A stretch of DNA of 64,000 bases, taken from positions 33,239,784 to 33,303,783 of the forward strand of contig NC_069118.1 of assembly GCF_025612915.1 (NCBI RefSeq), written 5' to 3'. The position numbers and the translations under genes were made by a program. Positions 52,233-64,000 of this stretch are shown here, piece after piece. Every line of letters starts with the position of its first letter. The stretch's first letter is position 1. Source of the stretch: Magallana angulata. Its lineage: Eukaryota > Mollusca > Bivalvia > Ostreida > Ostreidae. The notes under the pieces were generated by a model, which was not told the origin of the DNA, ran no database searches, and was given only the letters and a program-made list of their open reading frames with translations.

Positions 52233-52813
52233 CAATAACGACCAAATGCTCAACACACTGCACAGTTTATATAATACTTATGTGATAATATAAATACTTT
52301 ATTTACTCTATTTATGATATATGTACCCAAATTATGTTTTCTGATTGAAAAAATATATTCCAAAGTATAGTACAGTATTTTGTATCATCGTTTTTAACTG
52401 TTTTTTTTGTAAGGATACATACAAACTGAAATTAAGATGTCTTAAATTAGGACACATCTAAGATAGCTTCGAGAAACATCCTAAGATATGTCTCAGATTG
52501 GTCATAAGATTAGTCTTAAGATATGTCTTAGGACATGTCTTAAGACGAATCTTAAGATACTTTCGGGAACATGCCCACTGGTCTTGTGATTACATGTGAG
52601 GATCATGATTTCGATCCTTCCTCGGGGTTTGTCCATCACTGTGATAGGTTTTGATGTCGATATAACATTGATATAGCACTTGAAATACCAAGGATATATA
52701 AGCAATTACTCTGGTGCAGGCGTTTCGTAGTTTATTATAGAACTGTCTTAATTCATACACAAATGGTTTTGCAAAGATACTGAAAAATTTAAAAAGAATT
52801 AACAACTTATTAA

Positions 52814-52885
52814 GCCTCCAGTGAGGATCGAACTCACGACCCCTGGTTTACAAGACCAGTGCTCTAACCACTGAGCTATGGAGGC
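52814..52885 (-). tRNA. tRNA-Thr (anticodon UGU)
   Basis: 72 nt, full cloverleaf: acceptor GCCTCCA pairs perfectly with TGGAGGC, D arm GCTC...GAGC, anticodon stem CTGGT/ACCAG around CTTGTAA (anticodon TGT), T arm GTGAG/CTCAC around TTCGATC. It has the best acceptor stem of the four copies. A T run follows about 20 bases downstream on the minus strand. Confidence 0.92.
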
Positions 52886-53269
52886 GCATATCTGCAATTT
52901 TAAAGACAAATAATTTAATTTGTTCCTTCAATAGCATAGGACACAGATGTTATTGAACTGGCATAGATTTTTTCTCCAACAAAAGAAAAATCACAAATTA
53001 AAGAGGGTTGAAGGATGTTGAATAACATGTTAAACAAATAAATGTGATATCAATTTTACTACTTTGAAAGGTTAACACAAGTTCAGATATTTGTACGTTG
53101 GATATTTTGAATTCGAAGCTTCTAAGTAATATTTCTTTGGTAAGATAATATTTCGAGCAAAAACGTAAAAATCATTTTTTGAAGTATAGAAATCGTTAAA
53201 AATATGAAATGCTATACTTTATACTTAAATTACTTTTTTATAGATGAAGTTGTCCATAAAAGATTATGT

Positions 53270-53340
53270 AACACTGGAATCGAACTCACGACCCTTTGTT
53301 TACAGTACCAGTGCTCTAACCACTGATCTAAGACTGGATG
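53270..53340 (-). pseudogene. Degenerate tRNA-Thr copy
   Basis: Retains ATCAGTGGTTAGAGCACTGG and GGGTCGTGAGTTCGATTCC, but the acceptor stem (GCATCCA/CAGTGTT) and anticodon stem (CTGGT/ACAAA) are broken. Confidence 0.75.
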
Positions 53341-53344
53341 CTTT

Positions 53345-55995
53345 GTTAAGACAATTACATGTATACACCGTGACGCATTTTATCTCAATATCTATACTTG
53401 TGACAGCGTTAACAAATTGACCGTTTTATTGACGATTGAGTAATTGCCTGATATGATTGAATAAACCAATTATGAGAAAAAATATGCTTACCTGTATGTA
53501 GTAATATAATTAAGCTTTAACATTAAATTTAATGGCTGCTTTTGAGTTTTCTATGATTCGTTTGGACGCAATTTTCGTGGATTTCGTGGGGACATTTGTC
53601 TCCTGATTTAACATTTACATTATTTTTTCAGTGCAGAAGTTTACAAAACTATTGGTGTTTGTTTACAAGCCAAAAAAATGTTGATAACAGACACGCTGGT
53701 GACCACCTTCCCCAATGTTTTTTCCAAATCAGTCTTTTATCAGAGATTCTAAATTGGGTCAGTGATAAAAATTGCAGTGAAATTTAACCTAAAAATGCAG
53801 TCTAGAGAAATGACGACCTAAATACCCACTCACTGGTTTAAAAAAATCACTGTTGTATATCATTTTCCACTCAGCTGCAACAAAACGAATTAAGGCCATG
53901 AACTTGTACATTAGTATAATTTTATATCATCCAATACAGTTTAGATTTTTCCTCTTTCAGATAATATCCAGCTATTTAATTTGGTTTGTTTTTTGTTTGT
54001 TAAGAGAACACTTAAGAAAAATTCGGGCTCAGTATATACAGACAATACATGTATATATGGTTCAGCATTTTAGCATTGTGTCATTAATGTGTAAAGTATA
54101 AATTCCTGCGCTTGCGCGAGGTATCATCTAGTGTTATATATCAGAGTCTGTATGTAAAAAAGACATTTTACTTTTTGCCAAAAAAAAAGAAATAGAGAAT
54201 TAAATTGAACTTTTTAAAAAATATTTTAACTATTCCTTTAATTAGCAGTTAAAACACTGCTGTGATGTCATTCCTTTGTTTCAGCAGGGTTAGGGTTCAA
54301 ACAGAACCGATTTTGGCATATATCCATTTGATACAGAGGTGTTTGAGGCAAATATTGTCCTTAAAACTCTGCCATTGAAATTTGAAAGTTGATTTACCTG
54401 AGACAGTAAAGGATATCAGTGCTGTAACCACTGGTAACTGTCTGATATTAAGAAGCTGACTAATATCGGACCGTCACAGGTATAATTTTGGATTGCTGGA
54501 ACAAAGGATAGAAGGATGCACATTTTGCAGTGTTTTTGATTTTCAGACAAAACTGTTTGAGACATATATCCATTACTGAAGAGCTCATACGATAGCCGTT
54601 TTGCTAAGCTTTAGAAACATATGAAGATGAAATTGTCTGAAAATTCAATTTTGTAAGGGGGTAAAGAAATGTTACTATCGATTTCTGCATTCTTTATTGC
54701 CCAAAGACTCATTTAGAAAGCATCATTTCATAAGATTTTCATTTCTATTATTAAAAGTTACTTGATGTAACATTTTACAACACTTATCATTATTTTTTGT
54801 TTTATAATAAAATGCAATATTGCACGTAATTATACAATATCTTGCTACACGATACTTTTTTCAAAATTACACAAGCATTTAATTAAGAAACATTACATAT
54901 ATAACTAAAGAAGAAAATTAAAAAATCATAGTATATATAAGAAAATATTGTATTTTATTATTTCGAAAGCATATAGTTTTATACTTCTAAGTGTGTAATT
55001 AGACTTTAAGGGACCTAGACACGACTTAAGCTCAAAATATATTTAACATGCATCTTAAATGTTTAATATGGGTATTTTTAATAATTCGTCAAAAGTTAAA
55101 AGTCAACTATCGAGTTACAAGCAAGACAGACAAGTATGTGTTACATTAATATTGATATCAGTTTCAAGGAAATGTTTTTGTTGTTGTTGATAATATTATT
55201 GATGAACACATTGAATCAATTTATCCTGTCTACCAATAGTCATTTTGTCAAAAAATGGACCTGTCAGGTAATTTTATTTATGAACAAATTGAAGACTGGG
55301 TTGTTTACATGAAAATGATTTCCTACTTCTGTATTTCGCTTGTAAGTTGACTTCTAACATTTAAAAGTTGGTCAATAATTCAAAATACATATATGAACCA
55401 TTTTAAAGATAATTTCTTTAAATTTAAATCATTTTTAGGTCCCTTTAGAGGTAAACACCATAATTCAAGTTTACAAATCTGTTTGTGTATTCGACAGAGG
55501 AAAACAAATATCATTCATTACCTTAATCTGTACAATTCAGACAAAAAAGGACTTTTTTAATTTAAGGTTCTCTAAGGTTTGCAGTCCTTCGAAGAAATCC
55601 TAGACAACTTTAAATTAAAAAGATCTTCTATTTGTCTGAACAGCACATGTTATGTCAAAATGCAGATCACTATTTATGAAACTTTTTCGTCATAGTTAAT
55701 GTAAAGCAATCATATAAATAACAGGAAACAAACAATTTTATTTTAATGTAATGTCCATTGAATTCATGTGTCCAATACATGCACAACAAATATTTCTAGA
55801 GCATTTTTGGACATTGATAGATGTATCATTTATCCAATACATATAGTGAATTGTACATGAAAAGGGGATATTTACTTAAGTGATGTTCGATTTCCATTGT
55901 ATTCTTTATTTTGCGTAAAGCTGTCGCCTGTTCAATACCATCTGTGACTATTTATTAATAAGAAATATGAATTGTCCTATTTTTTCTATATCTAA
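53345..55995. other. Intergenic stretch with a foldback element
   Basis: No gene recognised. ORFs at 53596 and 53853 are AT-driven and lack domains. A foldback MITE-like element is at 55005-55447. The last 90 bases are a flank conserved with the other tRNA-Thr copies. Confidence 0.55.
55005..55447. mobile_element. Foldback MITE-like element
   Basis: The left end TTTAAGGGACCTAG and right end AGGTCCCTTTA are inverted. The arms can be followed inward for about 100 bp as an imperfect match (AAAGTTAAAAGTCAACT against AGTTGACTTCTAACATTT). No coding capacity. Confidence 0.6.
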
Positions 55996-56067
55996 GCCTC
56001 CATAGCTCAGTGGTTAGAGCACTGGTCTTGTAAACCAGGGGTCGTGAGTTCGATCCTCACTGGGGGC
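55996..56067 (+). tRNA. tRNA-Thr (anticodon UGU)
   Basis: Identical to the copy at 52814 except for one acceptor base, giving a T-G wobble in GCCTCCA/TGGGGGC. Followed at once by a T run (CTTTTTAATG), a good Pol III terminator. Confidence 0.92.
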
Positions 56068-57773
56068 TTTTTAATGTTTTTTTCTTTACATGTACAAATA
56101 TCTTCAATAAAGATATCAATTTTGAAAATGATTCGTACCGAAGACGAATGAAATTTCGCCTCCTAGCTACTATATATTTGAAACTTATTGCCAAATATTT
56201 GACTCACAACAGCGAATAAACCAGATTTAGGTCAAAAAGAACATAGCATAATGTTATTTTTTTTATGCGGGCTTGGGGAGGGGGGAGGCAGATTACTGTA
56301 GTCTGCCACATTATTTCATGATCGACCTCCACAAAGAAAGACAACTCTTTAAACACATCAAAGGTGATGGGATATTCATTTCGTTGTCACTAATGTAACA
56401 AAATTATCCTTTTAGGTATCTTGGTCTCGTTCATGAGTTTGAATTTTATCACTTCACATGTTTCCTTTATATGTTAACTCTTCTGTGTTTAAGAATAACA
56501 AAAAATGAATGCAAGTGTCGATTTAGTTGAAATTAATTTCTTGGAGATTTTCTTATCGTCATTTGATAAAATAAATTATACGTTCACTGGGCAGGTTATG
56601 TTTTCATCATACTGTAATTACCTTTTCTATGCATGTATGTATATTTTTAAAAAAGCATTAATGATATGCTCAGTAATTTACCCTTCCGTTTCTACAACAT
56701 ATCAAAATGTACATTTTGAAAATTGCTTTTTAATTTCTAAGATAAACAAAATGTTATATGTATTCGGGGCAATTGTAAAGTATCCTAAACAAAGCAGGGT
56801 CATCATTATGCTAGGAATTACCTACATGGTCCAAACACTACATACGTACATTTCCTTACACTGAAAGACATAACAACCGAATCCCGTATCTCATTAATGA
56901 TGACCTTCTCCCCTCCTTGACTGTATAACAATTAAACTTTTTTGTTAATTGTATCAACCTGACGAAGCCAAGGTACATGTAGCTTGGTTTACTGAAGTAA
57001 GTGCACACACCTTTATGAACCAGCAGAAGGTAAATCTTTCTGGAGCAAACATCGGCAGTACATCAAACCAACTACAGTACCAATCAGACACAACCTAACA
57101 GAAAGTCCAACTTAACTCTGGGTTTACTTTTGGGGTTTAATTGATCACACTTGATTAAGTTTTTACACATTAAAATCTTGCTCAACTTAGATTTAGTTTT
57201 GGACAGGGAGACAAATACAATTTATTTGCATCAGCATTTAAACAATTAGGCAAAGAAAAGAAGATATAAGGTTATTGAAAATTAAAAGATAATTTTGTTT
57301 TGGTTTTTAGACTTTTTTAAACATATTTTCTTGGTATTTTATTTTATAAATTCATGGGTGTTCAATTCAAAAAGACAATATTATCAAATGAAATTTACTT
57401 CCTTTTTTGTAAAGAAGTATATCAGTTGTAACAAACCTCAGAAATCCTAAAAATAGTTCATCGATATATGTAAGGCTGGAAGGGTGAGCTGAAATAACAA
57501 ACCATGCATATTTCTTCTTTGCTCTTGGTTTTAGTGTAACGTCATGGAAAACGTATTTAAAAAGAATCCTTAAAACATTCATCTAACATATTTGTTGACA
57601 TCATTCCTTTCCCTACGATCTGCTTTCCACTTATTCGCTTCTATATGAATGATAAATATTGAATAGCTTGTGCTTTTATGCGCTCACCTTTGTTTGGGAA
57701 AAAGCTGTGACCAGTTCAATAAAATCGGTGTCTGCGAAAGACGACAAAGGATGACCTTTAATACTAATACATG

Positions 57774-57799
57774 AGCCTCTATAGGTCAGTGTATAAAGC
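57774..57799 (+). pseudogene. Truncated tRNA-Thr remnant
   Basis: GCCTCTATAGGTCAGTGTAT then AAAGCA corresponds to the first 26 bases of the neighbouring tRNAs. It then jumps straight to AGATTACTGTAGTC, which in the previous unit lies about 220 bases past the tRNA start. A deletion removed the rest of the gene. Confidence 0.7.
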
Positions 57800-59677
57800 A
57801 GATTACTGTAGTCTGCCACATAATTTCATGATAGACCTCCACCAAGAAAGATAACTCCTTAAACACATAAAAAATTGGGATATTCATTCGTTGTCACTAG
57901 TTTAACAAAATGGGTCTCGTTCAAAAGGTTACATTTTATCATAATGATTGTACATGTTTCATTTGAAAGCTAACTCTATTGTGTTTGATGATCACCAACA
58001 GTTGATGCAAGTTACTATTTTAGGTCATTAAATTTCTCGGAGACTTTCTTATCGTTATTTTCTAAAGATTTTAACACTTTTACTGGCCAAGTTTTGTGTT
58101 TTTATATCGTAATGATTAACCTTTTATATACACTTCATATTAAAAAAAAACAAAGCATTAATAACTTGTGCAATGATTTACCCCTCCCCCTTCCCGTCTC
58201 CAATAAAAACGGCAAAATAATATAAATAAGGTATTTTTAACCAACACTCTTTAAATCTACGGAATGGACGTTGCTGTATTATTCTTTCTATTGAAAGACA
58301 TAACAACCGATATTCGTGTCACATTACCGGTAACTGATAACTATCTCTAAGCAAAAGTGACCGAATGAACGCAAACACATAAACAATCTTATCAAACAAG
58401 TTAAAGTTTAGATACCACTTACTCGACTGTATCACAATGCAAAAAAAGACTGAGGCAGTTTGATTTTCTTTGTCCCAACCTCCCGAAGCCAAGATAGCTT
58501 GATTTACTGAAATATGCACACACCCTTATGTCAAAATTTTAGACATGAATATAAACGATGAACAGCGAAAAGCTTTCATTGTGGTTGAATGCCATAACCA
58601 TGAACTCGTGCCTGAACTTCTATAGTAGAATATTTACATTTGAATGTGTCCAAAAGTAGTTTCGCTTAAAAGTAAGTAATCTGGTTTCAGTTTTGGGCTT
58701 TTTTATGAATGATGAATTCGAAATACGTAAAACTAAGTAAAGAGATACTTTTTTGCTAGATGAAATGAACCCTAAATGGTCGTGGCTGTTGACTTACACC
58801 AGGTATCATTGATCTGGGATAAACTTTGGTAACTAAAGTTTGTGGCAACTTTGTAGGTTTGCTAATTTACAATTCTGCATCGAACTAACCATAAACAAGA
58901 AAATTCTGTTCTTCTCAATCACATTTCTAATGTAGAGCCTAAACCATATGCAATTATGGTAAATACGAATTAGAAAACAATGCAAAATAAATAAAAGCAT
59001 GCATACACGTATCCCATCAACATTGCATATACGTGTGGTCGTCTTTAGCTGATTATACTTGAAGTTCATTAAGTTTTAACACAATAACCTTTTGCTCAAC
59101 ATAGATTTAGTTCTGACAGGGAAACAAAAATATTTGCATCCGCATTTCAACTAATAGGCCAATGAAAATAATATATATTTCTTGAAAATAAGAGGATTAT
59201 TTTGGTTTTGTTTGCGGATGTTTAATTTTCAATTTTTTGTTTGTATTTCATTTATGAAATCAGTATAAGCCATTGGATGTCAGATTTTAATGGACAATTT
59301 TATCAGATAAAACTTTTAATGGAAAAGAGTTTATAAGTTAAAACAAACATCATAAATTCCGAAATTTGATGAACAAGATAAAAAGGCTGGATGAATGGGT
59401 TGAAATAACAAAGCATATTTCTCAATTGCTCTTAGTTTTAGTGTAACGTCATCAAGAATGCATTCAAAAAGAATCCACTTCACAGTCATCTAACATATTT
59501 GTTGACGTGAATCTTCGTCCTGCGATCTGCTTTCCACTTATTCATAAGAATATGAAACATAAATAATGAATGGCTTCTGCTTTTATGTGCTTTTCTTTAG
59601 TTTGAGTACAGCTGTGACCAGTTCAATAAAATCTGCTTTGACAGAAAAAAATTGTGACTTTTGTGTGTAGTATATAA

Positions 59678-59749
59678 GCCTCCATAGCTCAGTGGTTAGA
59701 GCACTGGTCTTGTAAACCAGGGGTCGTGAGTTCGATCCTCACTGGGGGC
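59678..59749 (+). tRNA. tRNA-Thr (anticodon UGU)
   Basis: Same 72-nt sequence as the copy at 55996. A T run (CTTTTTGG) follows immediately. Confidence 0.92.
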
Positions 59750-60246
59750 TTTTTGGCTAGCTTTCTTTTATATATGGATTTTCTCAGAAATGACACACAC
59801 TTACGTTATTGAAAATTTGTCAGTGTTTGTGCTAACTGGTGATAGCAAAGGAACATATTTGTATTTTGTCATCAAGTCTATAAGATACCTGTATGAATTT
59901 TCTACAAATTATGCCATTCAACTCAGTAACATTTCATTTAAAAAATCTAGTAATTTATTTCGTCCGATTAGGACGAAAACACTGCTTGTGTAATATTTAA
60001 AGTACAGAGGTCCTGCGTGTTAATACAATTTTAACCAGATTATATTAGAAATGGGATAACGGAAATACTAGTACACACATCCACCACCACTTTGATTGAT
60101 TGATAACAACAGTTTTCAAAAACTTTCAACAATGAATTTAGCTCCATTAGCTCGTGAAAAAACAATAAATGATAAATTGCATTTGCAACGAAATCTCTTT
60201 TTTAGAATAAAGTGATAAAGCTTTCATACAACTTATCAAACTGACA

Positions 60247-60530
60247 TTATATGTTGTTTTTAAAAATTATCAAAATAGTAAATATGGCCTTAAAGAATTT
60301 CAAACATAGAGCAAAAAAAGTTTTAAAAAGAAAGAAATTTAAACAGAAATAAAAACATGCAGCGTAAAATTTAATCAGAATGCATCGTCGGGAACCACAA
60401 TCAATCTCCACGTTGATTACTATGTTTCCTATGTTAAGATTTTCAGGAGCATATTTTGGTGCCTTCGGATTCCAGGGAAACCCCACAAAGAAAGGCAAAT
60501 CCTTATAAACTTCAGTTGCTTGAGTGGTTT
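60247..60530 (-). pseudogene. Unrecognised coding-like fragment
   Basis: The minus strand reads LKTTQATEVYKDLPFFVGFP and WNPKAPKYAPENLN and later NVEIDCGSRRC. Its amino-acid mix is less AT-driven than the surrounding ORFs. No start codon at a sensible place (TAG precedes it) and no family is recognised. Could be a gene relic or chance. Confidence 0.15.
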
Positions 60531-61733
60531 TCAGCTAATCGTTCAGTTTTGCTTCCGATGACTACATTATCATAGTATATATGGATGATTTTATGGTAGG
60601 GTCACCATTTTTTTTATAAACTGTACTTATAATGTACTTATTCTTATAATGTAATAACTTAAAATGCAATTATATTTTAGGGCAAAACAAATTGCAAAAC
60701 TATAAGCATTTTATTCCGCTTGACACAAATCTGAAATAAACTCCATTCAAGTACAATGTAACTGTGTCGAGTTGATAACTTCTCATTTTCAATTTTAGTG
60801 ATTATCTCTTCACCTTGACCTTTCTTTGTTAACAGATAAACACTGGTACATAAAGTAGAAGATAAGCCAAACTTAATGCTATTAACAGTCTAATTTTTTT
60901 GAGTATGCGATATGTCAATTATATAATGCTCAGAATAAAAAAAACATGCACGACCCTTCCATTCCTATAACTTCAAAAGTATAATAGCTCGTGGTCACTT
61001 TACCTTTCCTTCAACAAGAAAACGTAGACCTTGTGTATTTTCTGACTTTCTAGGTGAAATTCATCTGAAGATCTCAAGATACATTATAATGCGATAGGTT
61101 TCCATTGTTTATATCAGTAGATCATTCATTTATAATAATGCTAATCTAAAAATGTTTCCGAAATTTTAAATATACAGAAATGATATATAACAAATTCTAA
61201 AAGACGTCGAGTCCAAACTCATTTGATCAATAACATATTCCGGCATACCTAGCTTTCTTAGAAGTTTTGTAACCAGTAACCAAAAAATAAGCAAATTACA
61301 TTATATGTTTGTAACCGAAAGTAATTTTGCATTTGTACATTCCAATTCAGTTTCTATCAGATATTGAGCATTTAGAAAAAAAAACACATGAAAAATTCTC
61401 ATTTAGACACCTTATCTTAACTTAAACTGCACTTCAAATTCTTGTGCAAGAGATTTACGTCCGACATAATTGTTTTGCGATCAAACTTTGGCAAGATATA
61501 ATCCGTAGGCCAGGTTTGTTCCGTATGCAAGGTTTGTTTTGTATTTAAGGCTTTTTCTGTAGGCAAGGTTTGTTCTATATGCTTCCCGATTGCACGAGTC
61601 AACATCAATAAGAAAATGTCGGTCTTCATTTTACAAACACTTTTCGAAGACAGACAAATCCAAACCAAACGACAGTCAATTTATATTACTGTAATATTAC
61701 AATGGAATATAAAAAAAAACTTTTCATCATTTC

Positions 61734-61736
<3 letters not shown>

Positions 61737-61806
<70 letters not shown>

Positions 61807-61809
61807 TAT
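61737..61809. repeat. (AT)n microsatellite
   Basis: Pure AT run with a minor interruption near 61800. Confidence 0.95.
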
Positions 61810-62258
61810 ATGCTTTTAATTGATCAGTTGCATTGCATTTCGTTTCTACGCATTGGAGTTTCATTTACCTAAAGATGAGTTAGTGAAGGGGTATTTAGCT
61901 TTTCAACTACAAAATATTTTGGGGGGATTTGTTCTTAACGATATGTATCAACTTTTTTGTATTATGTTTTGTTCTATATTTTCTTTCATGGTACTTGTTA
62001 CATCTTTTATTTGTTGCAAAATGCAAACAATGACATGAATTTATGGAATAAGAATGCATAATACATATATCCCTTGTTTTAAAAAATCCATTGACATAAA
62101 TGTTCGACCAGCAGGCTGCATCTCACGCATAAATTATTGACATAAATGGTTTCTAGTTTTATGTGCTTTTCTTTAGTCAGATAAAAGCTGTTACCTGTTC
62201 AATGAAATATATGTCTTTTGAGAATAAAAAAAAATACGATGTTTTATTTGAATTAAGA

Positions 62259-62330
62259 GCCTCCATAGCTCAGTGGTTAGAGCACTGGTCTTGTAAACCA
62301 GGGGTCGTGAGTTCGATCCTCACTGGGGGC
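62259..62330 (+). tRNA. tRNA-Thr (anticodon UGU)
   Basis: Same 72-nt sequence as the copies at 55996 and 59678. Unlike them, it has no T run immediately downstream (next TTTT is about 14 bases on), so termination may be less tidy. The 63-codon ORF spanning it (WLEHWSCKPGVVSSI) is the usual false protein read from a tRNA. Confidence 0.88.
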
Positions 62331-62480
62331 TGTATGGGCAAGTTGTTTTCCTAAAGTGAACATTCAGTAATGGAAAGCATTTTTGTATCCGAATGTGCAT
62401 TCTAGGGGCCTAGACAAATAGGGTGCTAATGTTACTATTACTTTATAAAAGTATTTTTTAGCTATCCTCGAATTTACAAT

Positions 62481-62944
62481 TTAAGGTCAGACGACACGTT
62501 CCTCAATTTTACATAACTTTTTTCCAGGAATTTGTTGATGGTTTACTTCTATTTTGACAAGCTTTAAGTTTTCTTGCAAAAAATTAGGGTACCTTACCAG
62601 GGATTTCTGCAAAATACTAGAGTATGCAATTTCCTATATAATCTTCTTGAAAATACACTTGAATTGCTGATATAAAAATAAATACATATACAGCACAGTA
62701 AAATTCACCATACTGGAACTCTATCTCTGCCGGAGCGGGGCTTTGAACTAACGACCTCTAAAACCTATACGCGTATGGCAGTGAGGCCACGGTTCTAACC
62801 ACTCGTCCATCTAGACACATAAACACATCCAATTAAATTTTAATCATTTTTAAAAATAATTATAAAATTAATATTTTTTATTGGATCTCTTTATTACGAT
62901 GAGATACAAAAAAGATTCTCGAGGAACGTCTCGTCTGACCTTAA
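62481..62944. mobile_element. TTAAGGT-ended inverted-repeat element with internal tRNA-like sequence, second example
   Basis: 24-bp ends with one mismatch: TTAAGGTCAGACGACACG at the left (62481-62504) and GAGGAACGTCTCGTCTGACC leading into TTAA at the right (62921-62944). The 464-bp interior lacks coding frames but holds a tRNA-like sequence on the minus strand at 62727-62815. It parallels the 43084-43426 element in plan, though the end sequences differ after TTAAGGT. Confidence 0.7.
62727..62815 (-). pseudogene. tRNA-like sequence (long variable region) inside an element
   Basis: The minus strand shows GATGGACGAGTGGTTAGAAC (A-box-like), a CGTGGC..GCCATACG arm, an extended variable part and a B-box-like TTAGTTCAAAGCCC. 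The size suggests a class II (Ser/Leu-type) ancestor. It is degenerate at the acceptor stem. Confidence 0.5.
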
Positions 62945-63226
62945 TGCAGTTAGTTTAGATGTGGGGAGGGTGGGGAGGGTGGGGAAAATATTCATAGTCA
63001 CATGATCTTTCAGGCAGACATTAAGTTATTGCACATGCGCAGATTCACCACAAACTTCAATCGTAAAGAACTGTGTTTCTCCATACATTGAAGAGCGTTA
63101 GTACATATACTACGTTCTTATCAATAAAATATTTTACGATATTGTCAGAATTTTTTCTTTAAATATACATGTAGCTTATTATACGAAAAAAATTTGGTGT
63201 AGACTTATTTCTCAATGTCTTTTTAA

Positions 63227-63445
63227 ATGGCACGAATAACTTTACAAAAGTCAAATAGCTACGCAGTGTCAATAAATGAAGAAGAAAAATTAAAAAGGCT
63301 TTTTTTTAATACAAAGAACAAAATAATAGAAGCAAGAACAAAGAGTACAAAAGAGTATATGTTGTTGAATTCAATCTTATGGATTGTTTTTGTTTTTATT
63401 TATTCATTTTTTGGTTATAAACAATTTGCCCCGACAATAACATGA
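63227..63445 (+). CDS. Possible small membrane protein (72 codons), unrecognised
   Basis: ATG-initiated frame MARITLQKSNSYAVSINEEE..., with a charged, lysine-rich first 45 residues and one hydrophobic segment (about 46-63, LLNSILWIVFVFIYSFFGY), then a short tail. That would suit a tail-anchored or single-pass peptide. ATTAAA at about 63462 could serve as a weak poly(A) signal. No family or splice evidence is visible, and in AT-rich DNA a frame of this length can arise by chance. Confidence 0.2.
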   Translation: MARITLQKSNSYAVSINEEEKLKRLFFNTKNKIIEARTKSTKEYMLLNSILWIVFVFIYSFFGYKQFAPTIT

Positions 63446-63589
63446 ACTTAACACAGAAAGATTAAACCTCATAATCCCCATAAAAGGTTGCCCTATTACT
63501 TTATAGCAAATTATTGATTGAAACAATCAAATTTCATTGACGATAATTGCTTCATTTTCGTTTGTAATGAAAAGGGCTATACAAGTTTT

Positions 63590-64000
63590 TAACCGGGTTT
63601 TCCGTAGGAAAAATCCGGTTATTAAAATGGTGAAAATGGCGGGCGGGCGGCTGCCAAAAGGGTACCCTCATTGTACGGATAACTCCTCCTACAGTTTTCA
63701 AGATAGGAAGTTGTTGTTTTGCAGATCAATTGTACATATATCAGAAGTGTGCATATTGCTAGGATTTTGATTTCCGATATTTTATGAAAAAAGTACCAGC
63801 TTTTGAACTTAGTCATTTTTTGGCAAAATATTGCATATAGGTTACCCTCATTGTACGGATAACCCCTCCTACAGTTTTCAAGATAAGATATTGTTGTTTT
63901 GCAGATTAATTGTACATATATCAGAGGTGTGCATATTGCTAGGATTTTGATTTCCAATAATTTATGAAAAAAATACCAGCTTTTGAACTTAGTCATTTTT
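63590..64000. repeat. 180-bp tandem repeat running off the window end
   Basis: After a hairpin-like leader (ACCGGGTTTTCCGTAGGAAA, then AATCCGGT), units starting at TACCCTCATTGTACGGATAA recur at about 63662 and 63842 with period 180. Each contains CTCCTACAGTTTTCAAGATA, TTGTTGTTTTGCAGAT and GTGCATATTGCTAGG. The 124-codon minus-strand ORF across it is itself internally repeated, an artefact of the repeat. Confidence 0.85.

Larger units (their letters stand above)
55900..62330. repeat. Tandem segmental duplication carrying tRNA-Thr genes
   Basis: Four units share a flank (AGCTGTxxCCxGTTCAAT at about 55919, 57703, 59610 and 62186) 68-77 bases before the tRNA or its remnant. Units 1 and 2 also share GCAGATTACTGTAGTCTGCC, TTCATGAT.GACCTCCAC and further sequence for about 1 kb, and units 2 and 3 share the 3' flank up to about 59.5 kb. 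Unit spacing is about 1.8, 1.9 and 2.6 kb. ORFs in the units are not conserved between copies, which argues against coding. Confidence 0.75.

Noticed and set aside
56505-56864. 119-codon ORF in the duplicated tRNA block
   Set aside because: The corresponding sequence in the neighbouring unit (about 58.0 kb) does not keep the frame, so no coding constraint.
62163-62354. 63-codon ORF ending WLEHWSCKPGVVSSI...
   Set aside because: Translation of a tRNA-Thr gene.
63622-63996. 124-codon minus-strand ORF with internal repeats
   Set aside because: Produced by the 180-bp tandem repeat.

Overview
This is AT-rich metazoan nuclear DNA. Coding sequence is interrupted by GT..AG introns, genes are followed by AATAAA signals, there are nuclear-type tRNA-Thr genes, and transposon-like inverted repeats and microsatellites are dense. 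The mix of repeats and the tandem caveolin family suggest a lophotrochozoan, most likely a bivalve mollusc. That assignment is inference, because no species-diagnostic gene is present.

The left three quarters (about 2.9-49.5 kb) is a tandem array of caveolin-family genes. Eleven exon-2 units were found, each encoding about 108-113 residues with a FEDVxAEP-type signature, a scaffolding-like segment, a hydrophobic intramembrane hairpin and a Cys-rich C-terminal part. One additional unpaired first exon lies at 23.6 kb. Nearly every gene has the same two-exon plan. A tiny first exon (18-23 codons) carries the caveolin motif RDPNxxNxH, a phase-0 intron follows, and a single second exon carries the rest. 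Five complete or partial genes lie on + (2.9, 10.0, 16.1, 25.3 and 30.6 kb). Six lie on - (35.1, 37.0, 38.3, 41.8, 45.6 and 48.1 kb). The two blocks converge tail to tail at about 33-35 kb. The gene at 30.6 kb differs: its first exon is 99 codons long and proline-rich, and its body looks most like vertebrate caveolins. The other members are minimal, cysteine-loaded caveolins of about 128-133 residues. The third + gene has a broken first exon (no ATG, in-frame TGA) but an intact second exon.

The right quarter (about 51-64 kb) has no convincing protein gene. It holds four intact-looking tRNA-Thr(UGU) genes and degenerate copies. Three of the genes and one truncated copy lie in a tandemly duplicated block. 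A Harbinger-like DNA transposon remnant with a frameshifted Myb/SANT-like gene has split a tRNA-like sequence. A 180-bp tandem repeat runs off the window end.

Throughout, introns and intergenic DNA are filled with foldback/MITE-like elements: near-perfect 150-bp palindromes at 11.8 and 21.9 kb, G-tract-bearing elements, and two TTAAGGT-ended inverted-repeat elements that each enclose a tRNA-like sequence. Functionally, the recognisable protein content is one theme only: caveolins, the oligomeric membrane-scaffold proteins of caveolae. Function beyond family membership cannot be read from sequence alone.
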